Shown: positions 40,210 to 51,500 of the stretch, in pieces | How the letters are laid out: every line of letters starts with the position of its first letter | Numbering within the stretch: the stretch's first letter is position 1 | DNA from: Aeromonas sp. FDAARGOS 1405 | GTDB taxonomy: Bacteria > Pseudomonadota > Gammaproteobacteria > Enterobacterales > Aeromonadaceae | Direction of reading: 5' to 3' | Assembly: GCF_019048265.1 (NCBI RefSeq) | Contig: NZ_CP077312.1 | Span: 1-64,000 of the forward strand | Length of the DNA stretch: 64,000 nucleotides | The notes under the pieces: model-generated | The model's database searches: none | Told to the model about the DNA's origin: nothing | Seen by the model: only the letters and a program-made list of their open reading frames with translations | Position numbers and translations under genes: made by a program

Positions 40210-43200
40210 GGGCGGGCCTCGCCAGCAGCAGCCCCAGATCTCTTGCCAGTGATGCCGCGCAGGCCAAGGGGCCTCGATGTGCTCGCCTCTCGGTGAAATC
40301 CCACCCGCCCTACGGTCGGGGCCCGAGATTCCACCTCCAAGCGACCTGCCGCTGTGGGATGGCCGCGCGAGCTCGGCCCGCCGCGCACCATGGCTCGCCC
40401 TTCGGGCTGCCGGTGCTGGCGGCGAGCCTCGCCAGCAGCAACCCCAGATCTCTTGCCAGTGATGCCGCGCAGGCCAAGGGGCCTCGATGTGCTCGCCTCT
40501 CGGTGAAATCCCACCCGCCCTACGGTCGGGGCCCGAGATTCCACCTCCAAGCGACCTGCCGCTGTGGGATGGCCGCGCGAGCTCGGCCCGCCGCGCACCA
40601 TGGCTCGCCCTTCGGGCTGCCGGTGCTGGCGGCGAACCTCGCCAGCAGCAACCCCAGATCTCTTGCCAGTGATGCCGCGCAGGCCAAGGGGCCTCGATGT
40701 GCTCGCCTCTCGGTGAAATCCCACCCGCCCTACGGTCGGGGCCCGAGATTCCACCTCCAAGCGACCTGCCGCTGTGGGATGGCCGCGCGAGCTCGGCCCG
40801 CCGCGCACCATGGCTCGCCCTTCGGGCTGCCGGTGCTGGCGGCGAGCCTCGCCAGCAGCAACCCCAGATCTCTTGCCAGTGATGCCGCGCAGGCCAAGGG
40901 GCCTCGATGTGCTCGCCTCTCGGTGAAATCCCACCCGCCCTACGGTCGGGGCCCGAGATTCCACCTCCAAGCGACCTGCCGCTGTGGGATGGCCGCGCGA
41001 GCTCGGCCCGCCCTTCGGGCTGCCGGTGCTGGCGGCGAACCTCGCCAGCAGCAGCCCCAGATCTCTTGCCAGTGATGCCGCGCAGGCCAAGGGGCCTCGA
41101 TGTGCTCGCCTCTCGGTGAAATCCCACCCGCCCTACGGTCGGGGCCCGAGATTCCACCTCCAAGCGACCTGCCGCTGTGGGATGGCCGCGCGAGCTCGGC
41201 CCGCCGCGCACCATGGCTCGCCCTTCGGGCTGCCGGTGCTGGCGGCGAACCTCGCCAGCAGCAGCCCCAGATCTCTTGCCAGTGATGCCGCGCAGGCCAA
41301 GGGGCCTCGATGTGCTCGCCTCTCGGTGAAATCCCACCCGCCCTACGGTCGGGGCCCGAGATTCCACCTCCAAGCGACCTGCCGCTGTGGGATGGCCGCG
41401 CGAGCTCGGCCCGCCGCGCACCATGGCTCGCCCTTCGGGCTGCCGGTGCTGGCGGCGAGCCTCGCCAGCAGCAACCCAGATCTCGATCACCAGCTGTTCC
41501 TGGTAACCGGTGGCCACGGAGCTCGGCCCACCGCGCACCATGGCTCGCCCTTCGGGCTGCCGGTGCTGGCGGCGAACCTCGCCAGCAGCAACCCAGATCT
41601 CGATCACCAGCTGTTCCTGGTAACCGGTGGCCACGGAGCTCGGCCCGCCGCGCACCATGGCTCGCCCTTCGGGCTGCCGGTGCTGGCGGCGAGCCTCGCC
41701 AGCAGCAACCCAGATCTCGATCACCAGCTGTTCCTGGTAACCGGTGGCCACGGAGCTCGGCCCACCGCGCACCATGGCTCGCCCTTCGGGCTGCCGGTGC
41801 TGGCGGCGAACCTCGCCAGCAGCAGCCCCAGATCTCTTGCCAGTGATGCCGCGCAGGCCAAGGGGCCTCGATGTGCTCGCCTCTCGGTGAAATCCCACCC
41901 GCCCTACGGTCGGGGCCCGAGATTCCACCTCCAAGCGACCTGCCGCTGTGGGATGGCCGCGCGAGCTCGGCCCACCGCGCACCATGGCTCGCCCTTCGGG
42001 CTGCCGGTGCTGGCGGCGAGCCTCGCCAGCAGCAACCCCAGATCTCTTGCCAGTGATGCCGCGCAGGCCAAGGGGCCTCGATGTGCTCGCCTCTCGGTGA
42101 AATCCCACCCGCCCTACGGTCGGGGCCCGAGATTCCACCTCCAAGCGACCTGCCGCTGTGGGATGGCCGCGCGAGCTCGGCCCACCGCGCACCATGGCTC
42201 GCCCTTCGGGCTGCCGGTGCTGGCGGCGAGCCTCGCCAGTATCGGCCCCAGATCGCTTGCCAGTAATGCCGCGCAGGCCAAGGGGCCTCGATGTGCTCGC
42301 CTCTCGGTGAAATCCCACCCGCCCTACGGTCGGGGCCCGAGATTCCACCTCCAAGCGACCTGCCGCTGTGGGATGGCCGCGCGAGCTCGGCCCGCCGCGC
42401 ACCATGGCTCGCCCTTCGGGCTGCCGGTGCTGGCGGCGAGCCTCGCCAGCAGCAACCCCAGATCTCGATCACCAGCTGTTCCTGGTAACCGGTGGCCACG
42501 GAGCTCGGCCCACCGCGCACCATGGCTCGCCCTTCGGGCTGCCGGTGCTGGCGGCGAACCTCGCCAGCAGCAGCCCCAGATCTCTTGCCAGTGATGCCGC
42601 GCAGGCCAAGGGGCCTCGATGTGCTCGCCTCTCGGTGAAATCCCACCCGCCCTACGGTCGGGGCCCGAGATTCCACCTCCAAGCGACCTGCCGCTGTGGG
42701 ATGGCCGCGCGAGCTCGGCCCGCCGCGCACCATGGCTCGCCCTTCGGGCTGCCGGTGCTGGCGGCGAGCCTCGCCAGCAGCAACCCAGATCTCGATCACC
42801 AGCTGTTCCTGGTAACCGGTGGCCACGGAGCTCGGCCCACCGCGCACCATGGCTCGCCCTTCGGGCTGCCGGTGCTGGCGGCGAACCTCGCCAGCAGCAA
42901 CCCAGATCTCGATCACCAGCTGTTCCTGGTAACCGGTGGCCACGGAGCTCGGCCCGCCGCGCACCATGGCTCGCCCTTCGGGCTGCCGGTGCTGGCGGCG
43001 AGCCTCGCCAGCAGCAACCCAGATCTCGATCACCAGCTGTTCCTGGTAACCGGTGGCCACGGAGCTCGGCCCACCGCGCACCATGGCTCGCCCTTCGGGC
43101 TGCCGGTGCTGGCGGCGAGCCTCGCCAGCAGCAACCCAGATCTCGATCACCAGCTGTTCCTGGTAACCGGTGGCCACGGAGCTCGGCCCACCGCGCACCA

Positions 43201-45927
43201 TGGCTCGCCCTTCGGGCTGCCGGTGCTGGCGGCGAACCTCGCCAGCAGCAGCCCCAGATCTCTTGCCAGTGATGCCGCGCAGGCCAAGGGGCCTCGATGT
43301 GCTCGCCTCTCGGTGAAATCCCACCCGCCCTACGGTCGGGGCCCGAGATTCCACCTCCAAGCGACCTGCCGCTGTGGGATGGCCGCGCGAGCTCGGCCCA
43401 CCGCGCACCATGGCTCGCCCTTCGGGCTGCCGGTGCTGGCGGCGAGCCTCGCCAGCAGCAACCCCAGATCTCTTGCCAGTGATGCCGCGCAGGCCAAGGG
43501 GCCTCGATGTGCTCGCCTCTCGGTGAAATCCCACCCGCCCTACGGTCGGGGCCCGAGATTCCACCTCCAAGCGACCTGCCGCTGTGGGATGGCCGCGCGA
43601 GCTCGGCCCACCGCGCACCATGGCTCGCCCTTCGGGCTGCCGGTGCTGGCGGCGAGCCTCGCCAGTATCGGCCCCAGATCGCTTGCCAGTAATGCCGCGC
43701 AGGCCAAGGGGCCTCGATGTGCTCGCCTCTCGGTGAAATCCCACCCGCCCTACGGTCGGGGCCCGAGATTCCACCTCCAAGCGACCTGCCGCTGTGGGAT
43801 GGCCGCGCGAGCTCGGCCCGCCGCGCACCATGGCTCGCCCTTCGGGCTGCCGGTGCTGGCGGCGAGCCTCGCCAGCAGCAACCCAGATCTCGATCACCAG
43901 CTGTTCCTGGTAACCGGTGGCCACGGAGCTCGGCCCACCGCGCACCATGGCTCGCCCTTCGGGCTGCCGGTGCTGGCGGCGAACCTCGCCAGCAGCAGCC
44001 CCAGATCTCTTGCCAGTGATGCCGCGCAGGCCAAGGGGCCTCGATGTGCTCGCCTCTCGGTGAAATCCCACCCGCCCTACGGTCGGGGCCCGAGATTCCA
44101 CCTCCAAGCGACCTGCCGCTGTGGGATGGCCGCGCGAGCTCGGCCCACCGCGCACCATGGCTCGCCCTTCGGGCTGCCGGTGCTGGCGGCGAGCCTCGCC
44201 AGCAGCAACCCCAGATCTCTTGCCAGTGATGCCGCGCAGGCCAAGGGGCCTCGATGTGCTCGCCTCTCGGTGAAATCCCACCCGCCCTACGGTCGGGGCC
44301 CGAGATTCCACCTCCAAGCGACCTGCCGCTGTGGGATGGCCGCGCGAGCTCGGCCCACCGCGCACCATGGCTCGCCCTTCGGGCTGCCGGTGCTGGCGGC
44401 GAGCCTCGCCAGTATCGGCCCCAGATCGCTTGCCAGTAATGCCGCGCAGGCCAAGGGGCCTCGATGTGCTCGCCTCTCGGTGAAATCCCACCCGCCCTAC
44501 GGTCGGGGCCCGAGATTCCACCTCCAAGCGACCTGCCGCTGTGGGATGGCCGCGCGAGCTCGGCCCGCCGCGCACCATGGCTCGCCCTTCGGGCTGCCGG
44601 TGCTGGCGGCGAGCCTCGCCAGCAGCAACCCCAGATCTCTTGCCAGTGATGCCGCGCAGGCCAAGGGGCCTCGATGTGCTCGCCTCTCGGTGAAATCCCA
44701 CCCGCCCTACGGTCGGGGCCCGAGATTCCACCTCCAAGCGACCTGCCGCTGTGGGATGGCCGCGCGAGCTCGGCCCACCGCGCACCATGGCTCGCCCTTC
44801 GGGCTGCCGGTGCTGGCGGCGAGCCTCGCCAGTATCGGCCCCAGATCGCTTGCCAGTAATGCCGCGCAGGCCAAGGGGCCTCGATGTGCTCGCCTCTCGG
44901 TGAAATCCCACCCGCCCTACGGTCGGGGCCCGAGATTCCACCTCCAAGCGACCTGCCGCTGTGGGATGGCCGCGCGAGCTCGGCCCGCCGCGCACCATGG
45001 CTCGCCCTTCGGGCTGCCGGTGCTGGCGGCGAGCCTCGCCAGCAGCAACCCCAGATCTCTTGCCAGTGATGCCGCGCAGGCCAAGGGGCCTCGATGTGCT
45101 CGCCTCTCGGTGAAATCCCACCCGCCCTACGGTCGGGGCCCGAGATTCCACCTCCAAGCGACCTGCCGCTGTGGGATGGCCGCGCGAGCTCGGCCCACCG
45201 CGCACCATGGCTCGCCCTTCGGGCTGCCGGTGCTGGCGGCGAGCCTCGCCAGTATCGGCCCCAGATCGCTTGCCAGTAATGCCGCGCAGGCCAAGGGGCC
45301 TCGATGTGCTCGCCTCTCGGTGAAATCCCACCCGCCCTACGGTCGGGGCCCGAGATTCCACCTCCAAGCGACCTGCCGCTGTGGGATGGCCGCGCGAGCT
45401 CGGCCCGCCGCGCACCATGGCTCGCCCTTCGGGCTGCCGGTGCTGGCGGCGAGCCTCGCCAGCAGCAACCCCAGATCTCTTGCCAGTGATGCCGCGCAGG
45501 CCAAGGGGCCTCGATGTGCTCGCCTCTCGGTGAAATCCCACCCGCCCTACGGTCGGGGCCCGAGATTCCACCTCCAAGCGACCTGCCGCTGTGGGATGGC
45601 CGCGCGAGCTCGGCCCACCGCGCACCATGGCTCGCCCTTCGGGCTGCCGGTGCTGGCGGCGAGCCTCGCCAGCAGCAACCCAGATCTCGATCACCAGCTG
45701 TTCCTGGTAACCGGTGGCCACGGAGCTCGGCCCACCGCGCACCATGGCTCGCCCTTCGGGCTGCCGGTGCTGGCGGCGAACCTCGCCAGCAGCAGCCCCA
45801 GATCTCTTGCCAGTGATGCCGCGCAGGCCAAGGGGCCTCGATGTGCTCGCCTCTCGGTGAAATCCCACCCGCCCTACGGTCGGGGCCCGAGATTCCACCT
45901 CCAAGCGACCTGCCGCTGTGGGATGGC
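40210..45927. repeat. 5.7-kb tandem array of 210-bp (22 copies) and 117-bp (10 copies) units
   Basis: Long units of 210 bases recur with the landmark CGATGTGCTCGCCTCTCGG at 40277, 40487, 40697, 40907, 41100, 41310, 41871 and so on to 45841. Short 117-base units share the CGCACCATGGCTCGCCCTTCGGG and CCAGCAGCAACC part but replace the rest with CGATCACCAGCTGTTCCTGG and GTAACCGGTGGCCACG. Units join at AGATCT. Exceptions are a 17-bp deletion near 41016 and one extra C near 42455. Near 44464-45514 two long variants alternate with a 420-bp period. Huge open frames (up to 1666 codons) exist because both unit lengths are multiples of three; I do not call them genes. Confidence 0.93.
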
Positions 45928-46281
45928 GCTGCGCTCGCACATCTGTTGTCTATCTAGTATCGCATTCTTATGGTTGCTCACTCGCCGCAAGGGCTTTCAT
46001 CTGTAATAGGTTAATCCCGCTAGTAATCCGCGAACATTAGAGGCTAAGAAAAAGCGCGAAAACATGCAGAATATCCCCGCCACAAGAAAAAAAGCGTCAC
46101 ACCCAACGCAGCTTTCGCTGCATGGCTGCAACCCTTGATATACGTGCCATTGAGTGGAAAACGCGATACTAAAAATCGAGGTTTCACAAACCAAGCTAAA
46201 GCCATATCCCAAAAGGCTTTGAATGGATTTCTACACCCCCTCTGATAGAATCCGAAAAAACTAGCTAAACATGGAGTGCAT
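45928..46281. other. Non-coding interval upstream of the relaxosome/traD/traI genes, likely oriT
   Basis: No gene is visible. It lies immediately upstream of a small RHH-like relaxosome gene, traD and traI, the usual place for oriT in MOBF plasmids. Near its left end TTGTCTATC (45946-45954) resembles the TTGTCT-ATAG nick region of R388-type MOBF plasmids. Hairpin potential includes GCAGC-TTTC-GCTGC near 46110. The exact nick site cannot be fixed from sequence alone. Confidence 0.45.
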
Positions 46282-46587
46282 ATGACGAGACAGAACCAAG
46301 TCAGTTTCAAGCTAACTGACGAAGCCCTTCTTCAGCAGTTCAAACACGAAGCAAAGAGAAGGGGTATATCAATCCATGAATATGGCCGGCAGATGGCAAT
46401 CGCAGGCCACTTGGCCAGCGACTCTCGGAGCGAAATTGCTGATGCAATGGTAAAGACAAATACCATAGTGCTTACGACACTACGCCGATTGGTGAAGGAG
46501 ATTAGCCCCGAAAATGGGGACAGCATTCTATTCCAGTCAAGAAATGATGCAGCTGAGATTCTGGCTAAGTTGGGGATTAACCTATGA
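46282..46587 (+). CDS. Small relaxosome accessory-like DNA-binding protein
   Basis: A 101-residue protein; TGGAG lies six bases before ATG 46282. The N-terminal QVSFKLTDEALLQQFKHEAKRRGISIHEYGRQMAIAG has a strand followed by two helices, as in RHH/MobC/TraY-type accessory proteins. The C-terminal helix is leucine- and charge-rich (VKTNTIVLTTLRRLVKEI). It overlaps traD by four bases and lies next to the oriT candidate, so a relaxosome role is likely. Confidence 0.68.
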   Translation: MTRQNQVSFKLTDEALLQQFKHEAKRRGISIHEYGRQMAIAGHLASDSRSEIADAMVKTNTIVLTTLRRLVKEISPENGDSILFQSRNDAAEILAKLGINL

Positions 46588-48536
46588 GCGCAAAAGAGAG
46601 ACATTCGCTAACCTCGATCACCCGAGGGGGTCAGATTTTTAACAACTTCGTGGTGATGCTTTTCCAAGTTGTTAGACAGTATTTTTTCATGCTGGTTGGG
46701 TTCTGGGTGGTTGTATTTGCATTGCTTTCGTTCAACCTTCTGACTCCTGCTGAAAAGCACTATGGATGGTATTGGCTAGTATCTTCCGTAGAGGTGAATC
46801 ACTTGGGTAATGCTGACAATAGCTTACGGTTGGACTTGCTTGATGGAAGTGTAAGAAGAGTTAGTTGGAAGCAGATTTACTCAAACACTCTAATGCAATC
46901 TTATGCCGACAAGCTGAGCTTCAAGGTCTATATATCAGCTTTCATTTCGATGCTCCCAACGATTATTGCAGCCATCATCCTTGCTAAGTGGATGAGGAGA
47001 AAGGGGGAGAGGATTGCAGAAGATGAGCATGTAAGAGGGCTCAGCTTAGGGAGCGTTTCGGACATAAAAAGAATAGTTGCAAAGATTGAAAAGAAGAGCG
47101 GTCAACGCTCTTTATTCAGCATATCCGGTGTTCCACTCCCTCCATTTCAGGAGTGCTCTGGCATCTTGCTGACAGGCTCACCTGGGGTAGGGAAGTCAAC
47201 AACATATCGAGATTTAATGCTTCAGCTAAGAGCGGCGGAATGCAAAGCATTTATCTATGACATATCCGGTGAGTTTGTCAGGAAGTTCTATCGGCCAGGC
47301 AAGGACATCATTCTTAACCCTTTCGATAAACGCTCCGCTAGCTGGGATGTGTGGTCTGAGGGAAAGCATGAGATTGCGTACAACAGAATCGCCCAGGCAT
47401 CTATCAGAGAGGATAAAAAATCAGGCGATCCATTCTGGACGATCGCACCTCAATTGGTGCTTTCATCCTTAATGGATAAGGTTGCAAAATCCTGCACTGA
47501 ACCATCAATGCATGACCTGATGCATATCATCCTCCACCTTCCAGATGAGTACATGGCAAACATCGTAGCAGGGACGGATGCAGCATCAGTCCTGAACATG
47601 AATGTTGAAAAACTGGCTGGTTCAATACGCGCGATCATCTCAACAAACCTTCGTTCTTTTAAATATCTTCACGGAAGTGGTGAGAGGTTCAGCTTCAAGG
47701 AATGGGCACATGAAGATAGCGATAGATGGGTTTTTGTGACAGTTAGGGATGACCTCAAGGCAACGCTATCTCCTTTGATCACTGTCTTTGTGGAAATGGC
47801 TTTGAGTGCAATTCTGTCAGCCGAAACCAATGAGGCTGCAGGTAAGCCATATCGAAGAGTTGCGGCATTTGTTGATGAGCTCGGCACGTTAAACCCTGTC
47901 CCATCACTCGTTGAATTTGTATCGACTGGCCGCAAATTCGGCGGGTTCCCTGTGTTTGGAATACAGTCTAACAGCCAGGGTGTTGACCTCTATGGAAAGG
48001 AAAAGTTTGAGGCTTTCACCGACTCTATAGGTACAGTCATGGCATTCAGGACAAATGGATCTGAAGGGGCATCTTGGGCGGCTAAACAGCTAGGGAAACA
48101 GGAGAGTCAACAAACCACAGAGAATGCTTCATATGGTGCAAACTCGATTCGTGATGCGGTAAATGTCAACAAAGTAAGAAAAGAACAAGAGGTGGTAATG
48201 TCAGGGGAAATTCAGCAATTACCAGACCTCGAAAGCTACTTACGATTGGGGCGTGGCCTTCCTCTTGTTCGACTGAAAATTCCGCCTGTTGTACTGCCAG
48301 ATGTGGCTGATGCATTCGATATGACATGCGACTTAGATGACTATAAACCTGTCGATACAGCAGTTCTCTATGATTCTCGTGGAGGCGATGTTGACGGCCT
48401 CATTAACCATATGGTTGCCCAATCTAAAGCCAATAGAGAACTTCAGGAACCTGATACAACAGCAAAGGATATTGCTGATCAAAACCAACCACTTCCTAAA
48501 GAACTCTCTACCAATTTTGATATGGGGAGCATCTAA
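46584..48536 (+). CDS. traD: TraD-type coupling protein (T4CP)
   Basis: A 650-residue protein. Two membrane segments lie near the N-terminus (about residues 24-52, FVVMLFQVVRQYFFMLVGFWVVVFAL, and 110-133). Walker A GSPGVGKSTT is near residue 198 and Walker B AAFVDELGTL near residue 430. It also shows FDKRSASWDVWSE and GRKFGGFPVFGIQSNSQG, typical of the VirD4/TraD family. The C-terminal tail is acidic. TraD couples the relaxosome to the secretion channel at the inner membrane. Order accessory-traD-traI is the usual MOBF order. Confidence 0.93.
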   Translation: MSAKERHSLTSITRGGQIFNNFVVMLFQVVRQYFFMLVGFWVVVFALLSFNLLTPAEKHYGWYWLVSSVEVNHLGNADNSLRLDLLDGSVRRVSWKQIYSNTLMQSYADKLSFKVYISAFISMLPTIIAAIILAKWMRRKGERIAEDEHVRGLSLGSVSDIKRIVAKIEKKSGQRSLFSISGVPLPPFQECSGILLTGSPGVGKSTTYRDLMLQLRAAECKAFIYDISGEFVRKFYRPGKDIILNPFDKRSASWDVWSEGKHEIAYNRIAQASIREDKKSGDPFWTIAPQLVLSSLMDKVAKSCTEPSMHDLMHIILHLPDEYMANIVAGTDAASVLNMNVEKLAGSIRAIISTNLRSFKYLHGSGERFSFKEWAHEDSDRWVFVTVRDDLKATLSPLITVFVEMALSAILSAETNEAAGKPYRRVAAFVDELGTLNPVPSLVEFVSTGRKFGGFPVFGIQSNSQGVDLYGKEKFEAFTDSIGTVMAFRTNGSEGASWAAKQLGKQESQQTTENASYGANSIRDAVNVNKVRKEQEVVMSGEIQQLPDLESYLRLGRGLPLVRLKIPPVVLPDVADAFDMTCDLDDYKPVDTAVLYDSRGGDVDGLINHMVAQSKANRELQEPDTTAKDIADQNQPLPKELSTNFDMGSI

Positions 48537-48539
48537 ATC

Positions 48540-51500
48540 ATGTTGAGTATTAAAAGACTAAGCAATGCAGGTGAGGCCGGCGGATATTACGGCGAGGCAG
48601 GCTATTACACTAAGGATGGCGTTGCTCTAGCGTCTGAGTGGGGAGGGCAAGGGGCAGAGGCACTTGGGTTAAGCGGATTGACAGTTGATCTTGATAGATT
48701 CACTGAACTTCTTGAGGGGAAAATCGATTCGGTTACTCATCTTGGCAAACCTGATGGCCAAGGGAAAATTGTTCACGCCCCTGGTCACGATTTTACTTTT
48801 TCAGCTCCAAAAGGGATCTCGATTGCTGCCCTAATGGGGGGGGATGAACGCCTGATAGATGCTCACCACGCCGCCGTAAAAGTTGCAATGTCGGAGTTAG
48901 AAAAAAGAGTCCTCGCTAGGAAGGATGGCGAGCGAGTCAATACTGGTAACTTCATGTATGCATCGTTCACTCACACAGTATCCAGGGCAAACGATCCACA
49001 GCTTCATACTCACAATGTAATTCCAAATGCAACGCTGATTGATGCCGCATGGTATAGCCTTGAAAGTAAAGAAATGTACCAGTTTAAGATGATGGCTGGT
49101 CTGATCTATCGATCCGAATTGGCTGTGCTTGCTCATAAACTGGGCTATACGGTTGAAGTAACAGATAGACAAAAAGGTTTCTGGGATATCAAGGAGATCA
49201 GTGACGAACTCAAGTTTGAAACTTCAAAACGCCGGCGAGAAGTTGAAAAGAGTGCGGCTGAGCGAGATATCACATCCCAGAAAGGGCTGGAAGCTGCAGC
49301 AGTGATGAGCCGCGCATCCAAAGGTAAGATGACCCCAGAACAACTTTGGGAGATCTGGGATTCTACCGCCGCCTCTCTGGGTGTTGATGTTGGGAAAATT
49401 GTTGAGGAAGCCACTGATAGGGCAACTCAACGAGTCCAAGAAGAGCAAAAAAATCACAGCCCATCATTGCATATGGATGATCCGAATAGCGGCGTCGAGA
49501 ATGCTGATGAACAAATACCTGGGGTTCATCCTGAAGCTCTTCGGGCTACTCGTCTGGCCGCGAGGGCACTAGCCGCTAACGAGGCCGTCTTTGATCAAGA
49601 TGATGTGCTGAAAGGAGCCTTGAAACTTGGTTTTGGATTGGGCTCTAACTCGTTCAGTAAAAGTGATATCGACACGGCACTAGAGGCCATTATCGAGCAT
49701 AAAGAACTCCTGGTCAGGCCCCACGGACTGACAACACCTGAAGCAATAAGAAAAGAATCCTATATCGTATCGAGCATGCTGAACCTGAAAGGGGTTTATG
49801 CACCGGTCGCAACTAAAGATGATGTCCAGCACCATATCTCTAATTTTGAAGCTGAGTTATCCAAAAAGCTGGGGGTGCCTGCAAAGTTAACCAGTGGCCA
49901 AGTCAAAGCTGCCGAGCTAATCGTGACGACCAAGGATGCCATTGTGGGTGTCCAAGGTCTGGCTGGTACAGGTAAAACGACAATGGTTAATGTGGTTAAT
50001 AGTATTGCGCATGCGCAAGACTTTAAGCTCGTTGGCCTAGCTCAAAGTGGATCAGCCACAGAAACCTTATTCAATGAGACTGGCATAGAATCACACACAC
50101 TTGATAGCTTCATTTTCAGAACCCAGCAGAACAGGGAAGCCTATGGGCCAAGATACGCTGGTAAAGAAATTTGGTTGATTGATGAAGCATCCCTAGCGAA
50201 TGCGGGTCACTTTGCCGACCTGATCACAGAGGCTCGCCGCTCAGGAGCTAGGATCGTTTTCACTGGTGATACAGAACAACATGAGTCTATTGAGTGGGGT
50301 AAGATTTTCTACCTGTTACAAGCCCACGGAATGAAAACCGCTCTGATGGATGACATTACTCGGCAGCGCAATAGCCCACAGTTATTGGCTGCCATAAAAG
50401 CCTATTATGCAGGTGATATAACCAAGACTTTTGAAATGTTGCAGGACAACATTCATGAATCTAAGTCCCCCTTATCTGCAATGATTTCTGCCTTTGAGGA
50501 AAAAACACCAGCTCATCGTGATGAATCTATTTTCATCATCCCTACAAACTCACAACGGCGTGAGTTTAATATCGCCGCACATGAAATACTCAAGAAAGAA
50601 GGCTTGATCGGCCAAGAGGATATCAAGACTAAAGTATTCTCTAGAGCTGGGCTTAACTATGAAGAAATGAAAGATGTTCGATTCTTTCAAACTTACAAGG
50701 TAGAGGCCATCGAGTTTCATCAAAACATCCCCGAGCAAGGGATTTTTGCTGGTGAACGATACATGTTGAATCTGGGGAAATCGGATGTTGTTAAAAATCA
50801 ACTCCACCTCGAAAATTTTAAAACCGGCGAGGTTCGCATACTGGATCTATTTGGTGTAACTGGCGATAAAGCGAAGATGATGTTTGATGCCTATCGCTTA
50901 GATAGTGTGCAGCTTTCTGAGAATGAGGTGGTGACCTGGAAGAAGACTAGAAAAGATATGGGGTTAATGAATGGTGACCAGCTTAAGCTTGTTGGTTTTG
51001 ATAAAACCGCTGGTAAGTTGCATTTCAAAAAAGAAAAGGATGGCTCAACTGTAACGCTGGATCAAAGTGAATACCATGACCTTGACTATTCATATGCTGT
51101 CACGTCCCAAGTATCTCAAGGGTTAACAAAGAAAGAATCATACTCTCTGCTTAGTTCAACAAACAAATACCTTTCAACCTTTAGGGCTCTTCTTGTAAAC
51201 ATTAGCCGCGCAACTGAGAAGGCGCACATCTTTGTAGATGACACCAAAAAGTTGATAAAGGTCATGAGGGATAATAGTGAAGGGAAGACAATTGCAACTA
51301 GGCATGTATCTGCTGAAAGCATGAGAAAATATGCTTCTCATACAAAAAGTAAAGAACCTGACGTTACGCGACTTGTTGAGGATGACTTAAATGTTGCCTT
51401 AGCAAACCTCGCTGAAAAAAAAGGTGTTTTCACACACGATGATATAAAGAAGGAAACGTTGAAATGGAGCTTGGGTCGTTACACTCCATTAGATATTGAT

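Noticed and set aside
40183..46006. Open frames of up to 1666 codons on the minus strand and 1212 on the plus strand
   Set aside because: They follow from tandem units whose lengths are multiples of three; they overlap each other on both strands, lack ribosome-binding sites and encode low-complexity repeats.
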